This document shows, piece by piece, positions 51,303 to 60,334 of a DNA stretch of 64,000 bases. Positions within the stretch are counted from its first letter, which is position 1. Each line of letters begins with the position of its first letter. The position numbers and the translations under genes are program-made. A model generated the notes under the pieces. The model had not been told where the DNA came from and did not search any database. It was given only the letters and a program-made list of their open reading frames with translations. This DNA comes from Acetobacteraceae bacterium. GTDB lineage: Bacteria; Pseudomonadota; Alphaproteobacteria; Acetobacterales; Acetobacteraceae. Location: contig DNXO01000020.1 of assembly GCA_003506895.1 (NCBI GenBank), positions 133,095 through 197,094 of the forward strand. The letters run 5' to 3'.

Positions 51303-53897
51303 TCAGGTCCGATCGCCAGCGGGCGGTGTCAGGCTTGCCAGCAGGGCCGGGATGAACGCGAGGCTGGCCAACAACGTGCATCCCAGGCTGATCAGCAGCA
51401 GTTTACCCATACTCGCCGTTCCGGGATGGGCCGACAACGCCAACGAGCCGAACGCCGTACCGGTGGTCAAGGCCGAGAACAGAATTGCTCGGGCGGTGGC
51501 GCTTCCCAGAGGATTCTGCTGCCCGGCACGCCAGTTCATCACGAAGTAGATGTTGAATGAAACGCCCACGCCAAGCAACAACGGTAACGCTATGATATTG
51601 GCGAAATTCAGCGGTAGTGGCAGCACCACCGCGATCAGCAGGGTCAGCAGCGCGGACATGATCAATGGGGCCATGACCAGCGCGGTATCCAGAACCCGGC
51701 GAAGCAGTCCGAGCAGAATCACCGCGATCGCGATGATGGCGTAGATCGCCGCCTGACGGAACGCACCAACGATCGTATCCGCGGTGGCCGCGATGGTCAC
51801 GGCGGAGCCACCCGCATCAGGAGCGACCGCGGTAACCTGTTGGACGAAGGCCTTTAATCCGGCGGGAGACTGCGCCTCTGGCTTGGGGTTCACCTGCACC
51901 CGGGCGCGGCCGTCGGGCAGCAGCCAGTCACGGGCGAAATCCGCGGGGATCGCGCTGAGGGTCACCGGTTCGGCACTCAAAGCGAGCCGCAGATGATCGA
52001 GCTGAGCGGGAAGGAATTCGGTCAGCGCCTTGTCGGCCGCCATCAGCACGGCATCGGGCGCGGTTTGCATCCGCCGCAGATCGTCGGACAGCAAGGCCAG
52101 CGGGTGGTCTTTGGACAGCTTCGGCAATGCGGGATCGATCTGAGCCAGAGCGGCCTTGGCGGCCATCCGGATCTGCTCCGCCGTCACCGGGGCGGCCTCA
52201 CCATGCGGTGCCAGCGTCGGTGCCAGGATCGTATTGGCGTCGGCGATGACAGCCAGCTTCTCTTGCTGATCGGACGGGACAAAGCTGTTGATGCTGATCG
52301 TGCCGGCGACGGCTGGCAGTTTCTCAAGCTTGTCCGACAGTGTTGCCGCGTCCTGGGCGTTCGGCGCCAGCACGTCGATCGTATAGGGATTGGTGACCGG
52401 ATTGTTGATCAGGTCACGCAGCGTGCGCATCGCCTCGGTGTTCGGGTTCTTGGTGTCCAGGGGATCCGAGTCGAAGCGCAGCATCGGTGAAACCGCGACC
52501 GCGGCGATCGCCAGAACACCGAATCCGATCAGGATTGGTATCCGCCTCTGGACGATCACCGGATCGATGCGCGCCGCTGAGGCGAAACCCACTTCGGCGG
52601 CTTCGCCACGGGGGCGGAATACGGTGATCGCAGCCGGCAGGAACCCGAGTGTGCAGATGAAGGCCATGATCATTCCGGCGCCGGCAATCAGGCCCAGTTC
52701 GGCCACGCCTTCGAACGCGGTCGGCACGAACGCCAGGAATCCGGCCGCTGTCGCCAGTGCCGCGATCAGGATCTGGACGCCGACTCGCCGAGCGGTCTCT
52801 GTCATCGCCACCGTGGGGTCGCCGGTTTCGAAGCGGAACTCGCGGTAGCGCACCGAGAACTGGATCGCGAAATCGACAGCGATGCCGACGAACAGGACGC
52901 CAAAGCCGACGGACACCAAATTCAGCGTCCCGACCGCGACCGCCGCGAACAGCACGGTCAGCATGAGTCCGAGCACCAGCGTCATCAGGATCGGCACGAT
53001 CAGCCGCCAGGAACGCACGGCCAGGAAGAGCCACAGCGTGATCAGCACCAGACTGCCGATCAGGCCTTCAACCGCGCCTTCCGCGACCGTGGAGAACTCC
53101 TCGTCGGCCAAGGCCACCTGGCCGGTGATCCGCACATGGGCATCGCCGGATTTTACGAACGGCAGATCGGCGATGATGGCCCGCATCGCGTCGGTGGCGG
53201 CGCCACCGGGTTGCAACGACCCGAAATCCTGTTTGGGCTGCGCCAGCACGAAGCGGTAGGGGCCAGCCAGCTCACTCAGCCCGCCACCCAACAGCGTTTC
53301 CCAGGACAGCGGCCGCGCATGTCCGTCGAGCGCGTCCACCATCGCCTGATGGAAGCCGCGGATCGGCGCCAGGTAAGGCGACAAATCCGCGTCGCCTTTG
53401 GTAACGCCCATGCCCAGCAGCGACAGCGCGGAAAACAGCCCGCGCGCCGAGGGGTCCGCCACGAGCTGACCCAGGAACGGCTGCGCATCTATGGTTTGAT
53501 CCATCAACCCCGATAGTTGCTTCGGCTGCAGGAACAGCAACCCCTCTTTCCCCAGGAAGGGGTTGGAATCGGGCCGCCGAACCGTCAGGAAATGCGCCTT
53601 GTCGGTGGACAAGCGGGCCAGCAGGTCATTCGCGGTGGCATCCGTTTCCTCGGGGATGCGCGCATCCACCACCGCGACAAGCAGGTCGCGGAACTGCGGG
53701 AAGTCCTTGTTCATTTCCTTGGCGTGCTGTCGCCACGGCAAGGAATCCTTGAACAGCAGGTCGGTGTCGGTGCTGACGCCCAGCGCGAACGACGCGACCC
53801 AGCCGGCGAACACCGTCACAACCAAACCGCCCAACAGAACGGGCCATGCGTGGCGGCGGCTAAAATCGACCAGACGGACAAGTAAGCGGATCAGCAT
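51303..53897 (-). CDS. hpnN: Hopanoid transporter HpnN (RND/MMPL family)
   Basis: 864 residues from ATG 53897, the family's usual length; a frame extending to 54119 adds unrelated sequence. RND layout: a helix near 20-40, a large periplasmic loop, helices with FVGIAVDFAIQFSVRYREFR (helix-4-like GxxxD), then a second loop and LLLGVGVSFNIYFVMNWRAGQQ near the end. These are hallmarks of HpnN, which moves hopanoids to the outer membrane in Rhodopseudomonas. It is 28 kb from hpnA-D. Confidence 0.9.
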   Translation of the reverse strand: MLIRLLVRLVDFSRRHAWPVLLGGLVVTVFAGWVASFALGVSTDTDLLFKDSLPWRQHAKEMNKDFPQFRDLLVAVVDARIPEETDATANDLLARLSTDKAHFLTVRRPDSNPFLGKEGLLFLQPKQLSGLMDQTIDAQPFLGQLVADPSARGLFSALSLLGMGVTKGDADLSPYLAPIRGFHQAMVDALDGHARPLSWETLLGGGLSELAGPYRFVLAQPKQDFGSLQPGGAATDAMRAIIADLPFVKSGDAHVRITGQVALADEEFSTVAEGAVEGLIGSLVLITLWLFLAVRSWRLIVPILMTLVLGLMLTVLFAAVAVGTLNLVSVGFGVLFVGIAVDFAIQFSVRYREFRFETGDPTVAMTETARRVGVQILIAALATAAGFLAFVPTAFEGVAELGLIAGAGMIMAFICTLGFLPAAITVFRPRGEAAEVGFASAARIDPVIVQRRIPILIGFGVLAIAAVAVSPMLRFDSDPLDTKNPNTEAMRTLRDLINNPVTNPYTIDVLAPNAQDAATLSDKLEKLPAVAGTISINSFVPSDQQEKLAVIADANTILAPTLAPHGEAAPVTAEQIRMAAKAALAQIDPALPKLSKDHPLALLSDDLRRMQTAPDAVLMAADKALTEFLPAQLDHLRLALSAEPVTLSAIPADFARDWLLPDGRARVQVNPKPEAQSPAGLKAFVQQVTAVAPDAGGSAVTIAATADTIVGAFRQAAIYAIIAIAVILLGLLRRVLDTALVMAPLIMSALLTLLIAVVLPLPLNFANIIALPLLLGVGVSFNIYFVMNWRAGQQNPLGSATARAILFSALTTGTAFGSLALSAHPGTASMGKLLLISLGCTLLASLAFIPALLASLTPPAGDRT

Positions 53898-54105
53898 GCG
53901 ATAAAACGGCCTAATCAGAGGGCAAGCGGCACCTGATAGTCGCTCGATCCCGGCCGGTCCACCGGCAACACGTTCACACCTGGGCTGGCAAACCCGGGCT
54001 GGCGGACTCACCGGAAATCGAGGCTTGAGCCAACCGCGTTGCCCCTCTATACCCGCGCCTTCGCGCGACCGGTCGGGATCGGTGGCGCCAGCAAGGAACC
54101 AGACC

Positions 54106-54330
54106 ATGAAGCCGGGCATTCACCCCGAATACCACGATATCAACATCGTCATGACCGACGGGACGCAGTTCAAGACGCGGTCCTGCATGGGCAAGGAGGG
54201 TGACACGCTGCGTCTGGACATCGATCCGAAGTCCCACCCGGCCTGGACCGGCGTGCAGCGCATGATGGACACAGGCGGTCAGGTCGCCAAGTTCAACAAG
54301 AAGTTCGCCGGCCTCGGCATCAAGAAGTAG
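54106..54330 (+). CDS. rpmE: 50S ribosomal protein L31 (zinc-free type)
   Basis: 74 residues from ATG 54106 with AAGGA upstream. MKPGIHPEYHDINIVMTDGTQF, HPAWTGVQRMMDTGGQVAKFNKKF match L31 clearly. Zinc-form L31 has four Cys; here only one Cys remains (RSCMG), so this is the cysteine-poor C-minus form common in alphaproteobacteria. Confidence 0.95.
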   Translation: MKPGIHPEYHDINIVMTDGTQFKTRSCMGKEGDTLRLDIDPKSHPAWTGVQRMMDTGGQVAKFNKKFAGLGIKK

Positions 54331-54349
54331 TCCTGTCTGATTGTGCGGT

Positions 54350-54373
54350 CGTGGTTCGGTGTTTCGAGCCACG
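54350..54373. terminator. Possible hairpin terminator between rpmE and the HNH gene
   Basis: Arms CGTGGTTCG (54350-54358) and CGAGCCACG (54365-54373) pair with one G-T wobble, loop GTGTTT, between convergent genes. No clear T-run. Confidence 0.35.
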
Positions 54374-54387
54374 ACGCCAGACACGCA

Positions 54388-54945
54388 CTAAGCTTCCAGC
54401 GCGGCATCCCAGTACAGGAAATCGAGCCAGGTCCGGTGCAGGTTTTCGCGTGCCACGTGCCACTTCGCCGCTTCATCGATCTGATGGGGAGTCGGCTCGA
54501 TGGGCGTGGACCGAAGCCGCAGCCCGCTGTCTTTCAACGAACGGCTGCCCTTAAACAGATTATCCGCCTGGCAGCATGTCACGACATTTGACCAACTGGT
54601 TACACCGCCCCGGCTGCGCGGCACGATGTGGTCGAATGTCAGATCCTTCGCCGGCAGTGTGTCGCCGCAATACTGACAACTGAACCGGTCGCGAAGGAAC
54701 ACATGATACCGGGTAAACGCCACCTTGCGGCGTTTGTGAAAGCGTTTCAGCGCCACGACAGAGGGGATGGCGAAGGACTGACGGCTGGAGTGGACCTCCA
54801 TGTCGTAGTTGATCACGGGATTGACCCGCTCTTGCAGCACCGCCACCAGGGCATCCTGCCAGGACCAGACAGATAGCGGCCCCCAACTCAAGGGCTGCAT
54901 GTCGGCGTTGAGAACAAGCGTCTGGAGGTTGGGGATATGGCTCAT
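54388..54945 (-). CDS. HNH endonuclease
   Basis: 185 residues from ATG 54945. The HNH domain occupies about 90-150: CQYCGDTLPAKDLTFDHIVPRSRGGVTSWSNVVTCC, with two Cys pairs for zinc, the catalytic His in DHIVPRSRGG and the Asn in SWSNVV; the final CN-x-x-K appears as CCQADNLFKG. This is the free-standing single-domain HNH type found beside housekeeping genes in many alphaproteobacteria. Target unknown; no methyltransferase is adjacent, so a restriction role is unlikely. Confidence 0.88.
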   Translation of the reverse strand: MSHIPNLQTLVLNADMQPLSWGPLSVWSWQDALVAVLQERVNPVINYDMEVHSSRQSFAIPSVVALKRFHKRRKVAFTRYHVFLRDRFSCQYCGDTLPAKDLTFDHIVPRSRGGVTSWSNVVTCCQADNLFKGSRSLKDSGLRLRSTPIEPTPHQIDEAAKWHVARENLHRTWLDFLYWDAALEA

Positions 54946-55228
54946 CGCCAAAGCCCCGCACTTGAGGCGTGTAGAGAAATCCGCGGTCCGCCGGCAGGCA
55001 AAGGCAACTCCCTTGCTTCTGGCGCGTGATATCCGGGCAAACAAGCGAATCGCCGAGAAATCCCGCGCACCCACTCTTCCACTTACGGATGACAGATCGA
55101 CAGCCAACCCGCAACCCGCCCGGTTAGCATAACGCCAGACTTCATTATTTCGTCACCAAAAAATCGACGGGACCGCCGGGGGTTCGTGCAGGGCATGCGA
55201 TAGCGTCGATTGGCGGCCCGCTTGCCAT

Positions 55229-55256
55229 CTTGAACGGCGGATATGCCGAACCTAAT
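55229..55256 (+). promoter_or_regulatory. Possible RpoH (sigma-32) promoter for hsp20
   Basis: CTTGAA at 55229-55234 and CCTAAT at 55251-55256 resemble the alphaproteobacterial RpoH -35 and -10 sites. The spacer of 16 bases is slightly long, so this is tentative. Confidence 0.35.
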
Positions 55257-55284
55257 TCACAGATGTCGGAAATGCCCAGATGGG

Positions 55285-55361
55285 GTTTCCGGGGCTTCGA
55301 TACCGGGCCGGCCCACACGGGCGGCCTTCAACCAGAGACCTTGCTTCGCAGGAGGTTTGTT
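55285..55361 (+). promoter_or_regulatory. ROSE-like RNA thermometer in the hsp20 leader
   Basis: The final hairpin (55338-55356) pairs ACCTTGCT with AGGAGGT, hiding the ribosome-binding site. The pairing leaves the G of TTGCT bulged, the hallmark of ROSE elements. At least one more hairpin (GGCCG ... CGGCC) precedes it. At high temperature the weak helix would open and allow translation. Confidence 0.7.
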
Positions 55362-55832
55362 ATGACGACCGTTGATTTTGCGCCACTTTTCCGTACCGCG
55401 ATCGGCTTTGACCGGTTGGCTCGTCTTGTTGACACCGCTTCATCAGGCCAGGATGCGCAGTCGTACCCGCCCTACAACATCGAGAAGACGGGGGACGATA
55501 CCTATCGGCTGACTATGGCCGTGGCCGGGTTCCGTCCGGAAGATATGGATCTGACCGTGAAGGACAACACCCTGATCGTATCCGGTCGGGTTGCCAACGA
55601 CGGGCCGAAGACTGAAATTCTGTATCGTGGCATCGCCGGGCGCGCGTTTGAGCGTCGATTCGTGCTCGCCGACCATATCGTGGTTGAGGGCGCGGATGTG
55701 CAGCATGGGCTGCTACATGTCGGCCTGAAGCGAATCGTTCCCGAGGCGCTGAAGCCCCGGAAGATCACCATCGGCAATCCTGGGCCAACGGCGATCGCCA
55801 ACGACTCGAACGGCGCCGCGCAAGCGGCCTGA
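55362..55832 (+). CDS. Small heat-shock protein Hsp20/IbpA family
   Basis: 156 residues from ATG 55362 with AGGAGG. MTTVDFAPLFRTAIGFDRL is the IbpA-type start, YPPYNIEKTGDDTYRLTMAVAGFRPEDMDLTVKDNTLIVSGR opens the alpha-crystallin domain, and FVLADHIVVEGADVQHGLLHVGLKR holds the conserved G-x-L motif. An ATP-independent holdase chaperone that binds unfolding proteins. Translation is probably controlled by the ROSE-like leader. A strong terminator follows. Confidence 0.95.
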   Translation: MTTVDFAPLFRTAIGFDRLARLVDTASSGQDAQSYPPYNIEKTGDDTYRLTMAVAGFRPEDMDLTVKDNTLIVSGRVANDGPKTEILYRGIAGRAFERRFVLADHIVVEGADVQHGLLHVGLKRIVPEALKPRKITIGNPGPTAIANDSNGAAQAA

Positions 55833-55844
55833 CAGGCGCGAGCA

Positions 55845-55870
55845 GGGGCCGGGAAACCGGCCCCTTTTCT
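55845..55870 (+). terminator. Rho-independent terminator of hsp20
   Basis: Perfect 8-base stem GGGGCCGG (55845-55852), tetraloop GAAA and CCGGCCCC (55857-55864), followed by TTTTCTTT. Confidence 0.92.
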
Positions 55871-56065
55871 TTACCCCGGCCGCTTAAAGAATGCGTCGGC
55901 GGCACTCCGGTGGCTGTGCTTTCGGCCGATATCGGCTTCGACCCGCGCGATCTCGCCGCGCAGTTCTTCGATGTACAGACGCAGCTCCTCGATTCCCAGG
56001 CTGTCCAGCAGCAGCGGTTCCAGGCGGCGGCGCCTTGGCGGCGGAGCGTCTTCTTCCAGGGCCAT
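55871..56065 (-). CDS. DUF1192 family small protein
   Basis: 64 residues from ATG 56065 with AAAGGAG upstream. LDSLGIEELRLYIEELRGEIARVEADIGRKHSHRSAADAFFK matches the DUF1192 pattern: a charged helix probably forming a coiled coil. Function unknown, conserved in alphaproteobacteria. Its stop lies right at the hsp20 terminator, convergent with hsp20. Confidence 0.85.
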   Translation of the reverse strand: MALEEDAPPPRRRRLEPLLLDSLGIEELRLYIEELRGEIARVEADIGRKHSHRSAADAFFKRPG

Positions 56066-56278
56066 TTCGTTCTCCTTTGGCGGTCTGCGAGCGGGCGGCG
56101 TTTCAGCCATGCGTCGTCATTCGATCATAATACCGCCAAAGCCGCTTGACCCACCCCCTTTGGCTTGTCATATCCGCGGCTTGCCCGCGGATACGACCTG
56201 TCAATTGCGCTGGTTGGCCTGCAAGCGACAGCGTCCGAACGAAAAACATCCGCCGGCGACCCTGAGAGTGTGAAAGCC

Positions 56279-56857
56279 ATGACCCTTCCGCTGATGCCCA
56301 AGGCCACCGCCGTGTGGCTGATTGAAAAGACCGCCCTGACCTTCACGCAAATCGCTGAATTCTGCGGTATGCACCCGCTTGAGGTTCAGGCCATCGCCGA
56401 TGGCGAGGTTGCGCAAGGGATTGTCGGTTACGATCCGGTCGCGAACGTGCAATGCACGCTGGAAAATATCCGCAGGTGCGAAGCCGATCCCAACGCCCGC
56501 CTGAAGCTGATTATCTCCACGATGCCGATGGCGAAGCGGCTTCGAGGCTCGCGCTACACGCCGGTTGCCAAGCGCAATGACCGTCCGGACGCGATCGCGT
56601 TCCTGTTGCGCAATTTTCCCCAATTGTCGGAACCCCAGGTCGGCAAGCTACTCGGCACCACCAAGGACACCATCCAAAAAGTGCGGGAGCGCACCCATTG
56701 GAACAGCGCGAATATCAAGCCGCGCGATCCGGTGATATTGGGTTTGTGCAGTCAGACTGATTTGAATGCCGCGGTGCTACAAGCGAATGAGCGGCTGGAG
56801 CGGGAAGGGCGGACCGTTCCCGTACCGCCGCCGCCGGAGGCGGACGAGGCCGCCTAA
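56279..56857 (+). CDS. trcR: Cell-cycle transcriptional regulator TrcR (DUF1013)
   Basis: 192 residues from ATG 56279. MPKATAVWLIEKTALTFTQIAEFCGMHPLEVQAIADGEVAQGIVGYDPV is the conserved N-terminal helix-turn-helix-like part of DUF1013, and ADPNARLKLI and PDAIAFLLRNFPQLSEPQVGKLLGTTKDTIQKVRERTHWNSANIKPRDPV are its C-terminal half. In Caulobacter the family member TrcR acts in cell-cycle transcription. Divergent from the DUF1192 gene, as often seen. Confidence 0.92.
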   Translation: MTLPLMPKATAVWLIEKTALTFTQIAEFCGMHPLEVQAIADGEVAQGIVGYDPVANVQCTLENIRRCEADPNARLKLIISTMPMAKRLRGSRYTPVAKRNDRPDAIAFLLRNFPQLSEPQVGKLLGTTKDTIQKVRERTHWNSANIKPRDPVILGLCSQTDLNAAVLQANERLEREGRTVPVPPPPEADEAA

Positions 56858-56890
56858 CCGGCGTGACGGAGTGGGTTGAACGGTGTCCGC

Positions 56891-57064
56891 TCAGTTGACC
56901 AGTGGTCGTATCCTTTCCATCTCTTCCTTCAGTCGCAGCTTTTCGAGCTTAAGTCGCATGAGGGCGTCCGTATCGGGTTGCGGGCGATGGTCTTCGTCGA
57001 AAATCCGTGTTTCGAGCGATGCATGCCGTTCCTTTAACGCGTCGAGACGGGTATTCAGGCTCAT
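56891..57064 (-). CDS. YdcH/DUF465 small protein (first copy)
   Basis: 57 residues from ATG 57064; GGAGG lies about 11 bases upstream. LDALKERHASLETRIFDEDHRPQPDTDALMRLKLEKLRLKEEMERI is a DUF465 helical hairpin. Function unknown. A second copy is encoded divergently at 57214, the paired arrangement common upstream of purE in this group. Confidence 0.85.
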   Translation of the reverse strand: MSLNTRLDALKERHASLETRIFDEDHRPQPDTDALMRLKLEKLRLKEEMERIRPLVN

Positions 57065-57213
57065 GGACTGGGTACCTCCGCATTTAACCGGTTGGCTGCC
57101 AGCGGTCACCGCAGTGACCGCGGCGGTGCAGCGTAATGCCATTGTCATGGCTTTGGCCAGCCGGAAACGGGCGGGTGTATATCAATCGAAACTTCCTATC
57201 GTGGGTTGTGCAT

Positions 57214-57417
57214 ATGCTTAACGATAGGGACTCGTTGCTGCGCAAACTCCATGGCCTCCGTAGCGAGCATCGCGACCTTGATACCGTGATTGCGCGTCTC
57301 GCCGACCAGGGTGCGTCCGACCAGTTGCATTTGCAGCGCCTAAAGAAGCGCAAACTCATGTTGCGCGATGAGATTGCCTGGCTGGAAAGCCGCCTGATAC
57401 CAGACAGCATTGCCTGA
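57214..57417 (+). CDS. YdcH/DUF465 small protein (second copy)
   Basis: 67 residues from ATG 57214. LLRKLHGLRSEHRDLDTVIARLADQGASDQLHLQRLKKRKLMLRDEIAWLESRLIP is a DUF465 helical hairpin, a little longer than the divergent copy. The purE ATG follows the stop by one base, so it leads the purEK operon. Role unknown; conserved linkage suggests it is not accidental. Confidence 0.85.
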   Translation: MLNDRDSLLRKLHGLRSEHRDLDTVIARLADQGASDQLHLQRLKKRKLMLRDEIAWLESRLIPDSIA

Positions 57418-57418
57418 A

Positions 57419-57922
57419 ATGAACGAAACCGCCGCCCCGTTGGTCGGGATTATCATGGGCAGCCAGTCAGACTGGCCGACCATGACCCATGCTTCCGAGA
57501 TGCTGACGAAACTCGCCGTTCCGCATGAAGTCCGCATCGTATCGGCCCACCGCACGCCAGACCGCCTGCGTGACTATGCCAACACCGCGCGTGACCGCGG
57601 CGTGAAGGCAATCATCGCCGGGGCAGGGGGCGCGGCCCATCTTCCGGGTATGTGCGCCGCTTGGACTCCGCTGCCGGTGTTGGGCGTGCCGATAGAGTCC
57701 CATGCGCTGAAGGGCATGGACAGCCTGCTGTCCATCGTTCAGATGCCGGCCGGTATTCCTGTCGGCGCTTTGGCGATCGGCCGAGCGGGGGCGGTGAATG
57801 CGGCGTTGCTGGCGGCCGCGATGCTGGCGACCACCGACCCGGCGTTGGCCGCCCGCCTCGACGCTCTGCGGGCCGAACAGACCGGTGCCGTTGGCGACGT
57901 GCCCGTTTCCATCCCCACATGA
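57419..57922 (+). CDS. purE: N5-carboxyaminoimidazole ribonucleotide mutase PurE
   Basis: 167 residues. GIIMGSQSDWPTM binds phosphate, SAHRTPDRL has the catalytic His, and IIAGAGGAAHLPGMCAAWTPLPVLGVP is the conserved core. It moves the carboxyl group of N5-CAIR to C4 to form CAIR in purine synthesis. ATG 57419 directly follows the DUF465 stop. Overlaps purK by ATGA. Confidence 0.96.
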   Translation: MNETAAPLVGIIMGSQSDWPTMTHASEMLTKLAVPHEVRIVSAHRTPDRLRDYANTARDRGVKAIIAGAGGAAHLPGMCAAWTPLPVLGVPIESHALKGMDSLLSIVQMPAGIPVGALAIGRAGAVNAALLAAAMLATTDPALAARLDALRAEQTGAVGDVPVSIPT

Positions 57923-59055
57923 CCCGGTTTCCGCTTCCGCCCAACGCCACCATCGGTTTGGTCGGCGGAGGGCAGCTTGGCCGGATGTCGGCGCTGGCCG
58001 CCGCCCGTTTGGGCTATCGCTGTCATATCCTGACCAGGGAAACCGATAGCCCCGCTGCTCAGGTATCCCACGCTGTTACCATCAGCGACTACAGCGACCC
58101 GGTCTCGTTGCGGGCATTTGCCAACGCCGTCGATGTCATCAGCTTCGAGTTTGAGAATGTCAGCGCCGAGGGGCTGGACCTTCTCAGCTCCATCCGTCCC
58201 GTCCGTCCGGCGCCGTCGGTGTTGCGGATCAGCCAGGACCGGATCGACGAAAAGACCTTCCTGAACAACGCCGGCGTCGCGACCGCGCCCTGGGCGCCGG
58301 TCACCTCCCGCCAGGAATTGGAGGAGGCTGTCGCCCGCCTGGGTCTGCCGGCCGTTCTGAAGACGACCCGCCTGGGCTACGACGGCAAGGGTCAGGCGAT
58401 GCTCCGCTCGCCCGAGGATATCGATGCCGCCTGGGAGCGGCTTAGTCCAAGGCCCCTGGTACTGGAGGGCTTCGTCGATTTCTCGCAGGAAATCAGCGTG
58501 GTGGTCGCTCGTGGCGCCGACGGATCCATTTCCGCGTTCGACACGGTCGAAAACCGTCACCGGCATCATATCCTGGACCTGACGCTGGCACCGGCGCGCA
58601 TCGCCGTGTCGGTGGATCAAGCCGCTCAGGCGATCGCGCGTCGTGTGGTGGAGGCGCTGGACCTGATCGGTCTGCTGGTTGTTGAGATGTTCGTGGACAG
58701 CACCGGCAAGGTGCTGGTGAACGAGATCGCGCCCCGCCCGCACAACTCAGGTCACTGGACCATCGACGCCTGCCCGGCGAGCCAGTTTGAACTGCATATC
58801 CGGTCGATTGCCGGCTTGCCGTTGCCGCCCGCCACGCGGCATGCGGACGCGGTGATGAAGAACCTGATTGGCCCCGAGGGCATGGCCCTTTGGCCCGTTG
58901 CTCTGGCGGAACCGGGCCTGATTCCGCACCTTTACGGTAAGGCCGAGGCGCTACCTGGGCGGAAAATGGGGCATGTCACGCGGCTGTTTCCTCGCGGCGC
59001 ACTGCCGGGCGATTTCGGAGTCGAAGCGGCATTGGGGAAGCTGGCGGAGAAGTAG
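57919..59055 (+). CDS. purK: N5-carboxyaminoimidazole ribonucleotide synthase PurK
   Basis: 378 residues, ATP-grasp enzyme. TIGLVGGGQLGRMSALAAARLGY starts it; LPAVLKTTRLGYDGKGQAML binds ATP; GLLVVEMFVDSTGKVLVNEIAPRPHNSGHWTIDAC is the metal-binding signature. It makes N5-CAIR from AIR, bicarbonate and ATP for PurE. Translationally coupled to purE. Confidence 0.96.
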   Translation: MTRFPLPPNATIGLVGGGQLGRMSALAAARLGYRCHILTRETDSPAAQVSHAVTISDYSDPVSLRAFANAVDVISFEFENVSAEGLDLLSSIRPVRPAPSVLRISQDRIDEKTFLNNAGVATAPWAPVTSRQELEEAVARLGLPAVLKTTRLGYDGKGQAMLRSPEDIDAAWERLSPRPLVLEGFVDFSQEISVVVARGADGSISAFDTVENRHRHHILDLTLAPARIAVSVDQAAQAIARRVVEALDLIGLLVVEMFVDSTGKVLVNEIAPRPHNSGHWTIDACPASQFELHIRSIAGLPLPPATRHADAVMKNLIGPEGMALWPVALAEPGLIPHLYGKAEALPGRKMGHVTRLFPRGALPGDFGVEAALGKLAEK

Positions 59056-59095
59056 CGGGTCGGGTTGCTTCCGTCGCGTCCTGGCTGGGCGTGTC

Positions 59096-59136
59096 CCGGC
59101 CATCCTCGCACCAACCGTTGAAGCGCGGATGGCCGG
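59096..59136. repeat. REP-like palindrome after purK
   Basis: Perfect arms CCGGCCATCC (59096-59105) and GGATGGCCGG (59127-59136) around 21 bases, followed by a second partial copy (AGCCCGGCCATGACGG). Elements of this kind are dispersed between genes in many GC-rich alphaproteobacteria. Confidence 0.6.
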
Positions 59137-59201
59137 AAAAAGCCCGGCCATGACGGCGAAGGGGGATCAAGTCCTGTCCGCCCCCCGGTACAGCCCGTCA
59201 G

Positions 59202-60119
59202 CTACTGCGGCATCGCCTGCGGAATGATCGTGGTCACGATCGACGCGTCCAGCGCCTCGTAATCATGATACCCGATCGTCTGATAGAGCTCCGCTCGGGT
59301 TTGCATGTGGTCAACCATGTTCTGCGTTCCGCCATCCCGCTTGATCGCGGCGTACAGCTTCGCCTGGGCCTTGTTCGCCACCCGTAGCGAACTCACCGGC
59401 CAGATCACCATCTTGTAGCCCATCGCCTCAAACTCGCTGGCGGTGAAGAACGGCGTCCGGCCAAATTCGGTCATGTTCGCCAGTAGCGGCACGCCCGGCA
59501 GCCGAGCCGCCACTTCCTTGAACATCTCGGCGTTGGTCAGAGCCTCGGGGAAGATCGCATCCGCGCCGGCTTCCATGAACAATTTGGCACGGGCCACCGA
59601 CCCGTCGATGCCCTCGGACGCCGCGGCGTCGGTGCGCGCGATGATGACCATGTGCCGGCGGGCGCGGCGGGCGGCCGCGATCTTGGCGGCCATGTCGTGC
59701 GGATCGGCCAGCCGCTTGTCGTTCAGGTGGCCACACTTCTTAGGCAGCAACTGATCCTCGATCTGCACGGCGGCACCGCCTGCATCCTCAAAGCTGCGGA
59801 TCATGTGCATGACATTCAGCGTCTCGCCGTAGCCGGTGTCGCCATCGACCAGGATGGGCAGGCCGGTTGCGCGGGCGATCTGACGGACGAAGAAGCACAC
59901 TTCATCCACGGTGATCATGCCTAGATCGGGGATGCCCATGGACGCGGTCATCGCCGCCCCGGAGAGATACAGACCCTCGAACCCCGCCGCCTTCGCCTGT
60001 AGCCCCGCCTGGCCGTTATGCGCGCCCGGAAGCTGCACAATGCCTGGACGTGCCAGCAGGGCACGGAAGCGGTCACCCGCTGGGGCGGAGGGAAGGTCGT
60101 CGGCAACGAGGTAGGTCAT
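59202..60119 (-). CDS. Isocitrate lyase/PEP mutase family protein, PrpB-like
   Basis: 305 residues from ATG 60119 with AAAGGAG upstream. VQLPGAHNGQAGLQAKAAGFEGLYLSGAAM starts the barrel, VDGDTGYGE holds Mg ligands, and QIEDQLLPKKCGHLNDKRL is the lyase motif (KxCGH with the catalytic Cys). This fits 2-methylisocitrate lyase or a close relative. No prpC or prpD is adjacent, so the methylcitrate role is plausible but not proven. Confidence 0.88.
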   Translation of the reverse strand: MTYLVADDLPSAPAGDRFRALLARPGIVQLPGAHNGQAGLQAKAAGFEGLYLSGAAMTASMGIPDLGMITVDEVCFFVRQIARATGLPILVDGDTGYGETLNVMHMIRSFEDAGGAAVQIEDQLLPKKCGHLNDKRLADPHDMAAKIAAARRARRHMVIIARTDAAASEGIDGSVARAKLFMEAGADAIFPEALTNAEMFKEVAARLPGVPLLANMTEFGRTPFFTASEFEAMGYKMVIWPVSSLRVANKAQAKLYAAIKRDGGTQNMVDHMQTRAELYQTIGYHDYEALDASIVTTIIPQAMPQ

Positions 60120-60334
60120 GGTGGCTCCTTTTGCGGATTCGGATAGCCGATCGGGGGGCGAAAGAACAGAGTGGGTGCTGACGCGCCGCCCTGGCTTGCT
60201 GCCCGGGAACGCAGTGATGCGCTGCACGCAGCTTCAGCATTGACCCGTTCAAAGGACGCGAACCGAGCCCCCAACTTGGCGCCGGACGATGGCGCCCCGT
60301 GGGGATTGCCCGAGGGGCTGCTATCCAGAGCCGT

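Larger units (their letters stand above)
54946..55361. other. 416-base region upstream of hsp20: promoter and 5' leader
   Basis: No gene is supported. It holds a possible heat-shock promoter (55229-55256) and the hairpin-rich hsp20 leader (about 55285-55361). Confidence 0.6.

Noticed and set aside
54388..54945. HNH nuclease as part of a restriction or homing system
   Set aside because: No methyltransferase, intron or intein borders it, and this free-standing type is common beside housekeeping genes.
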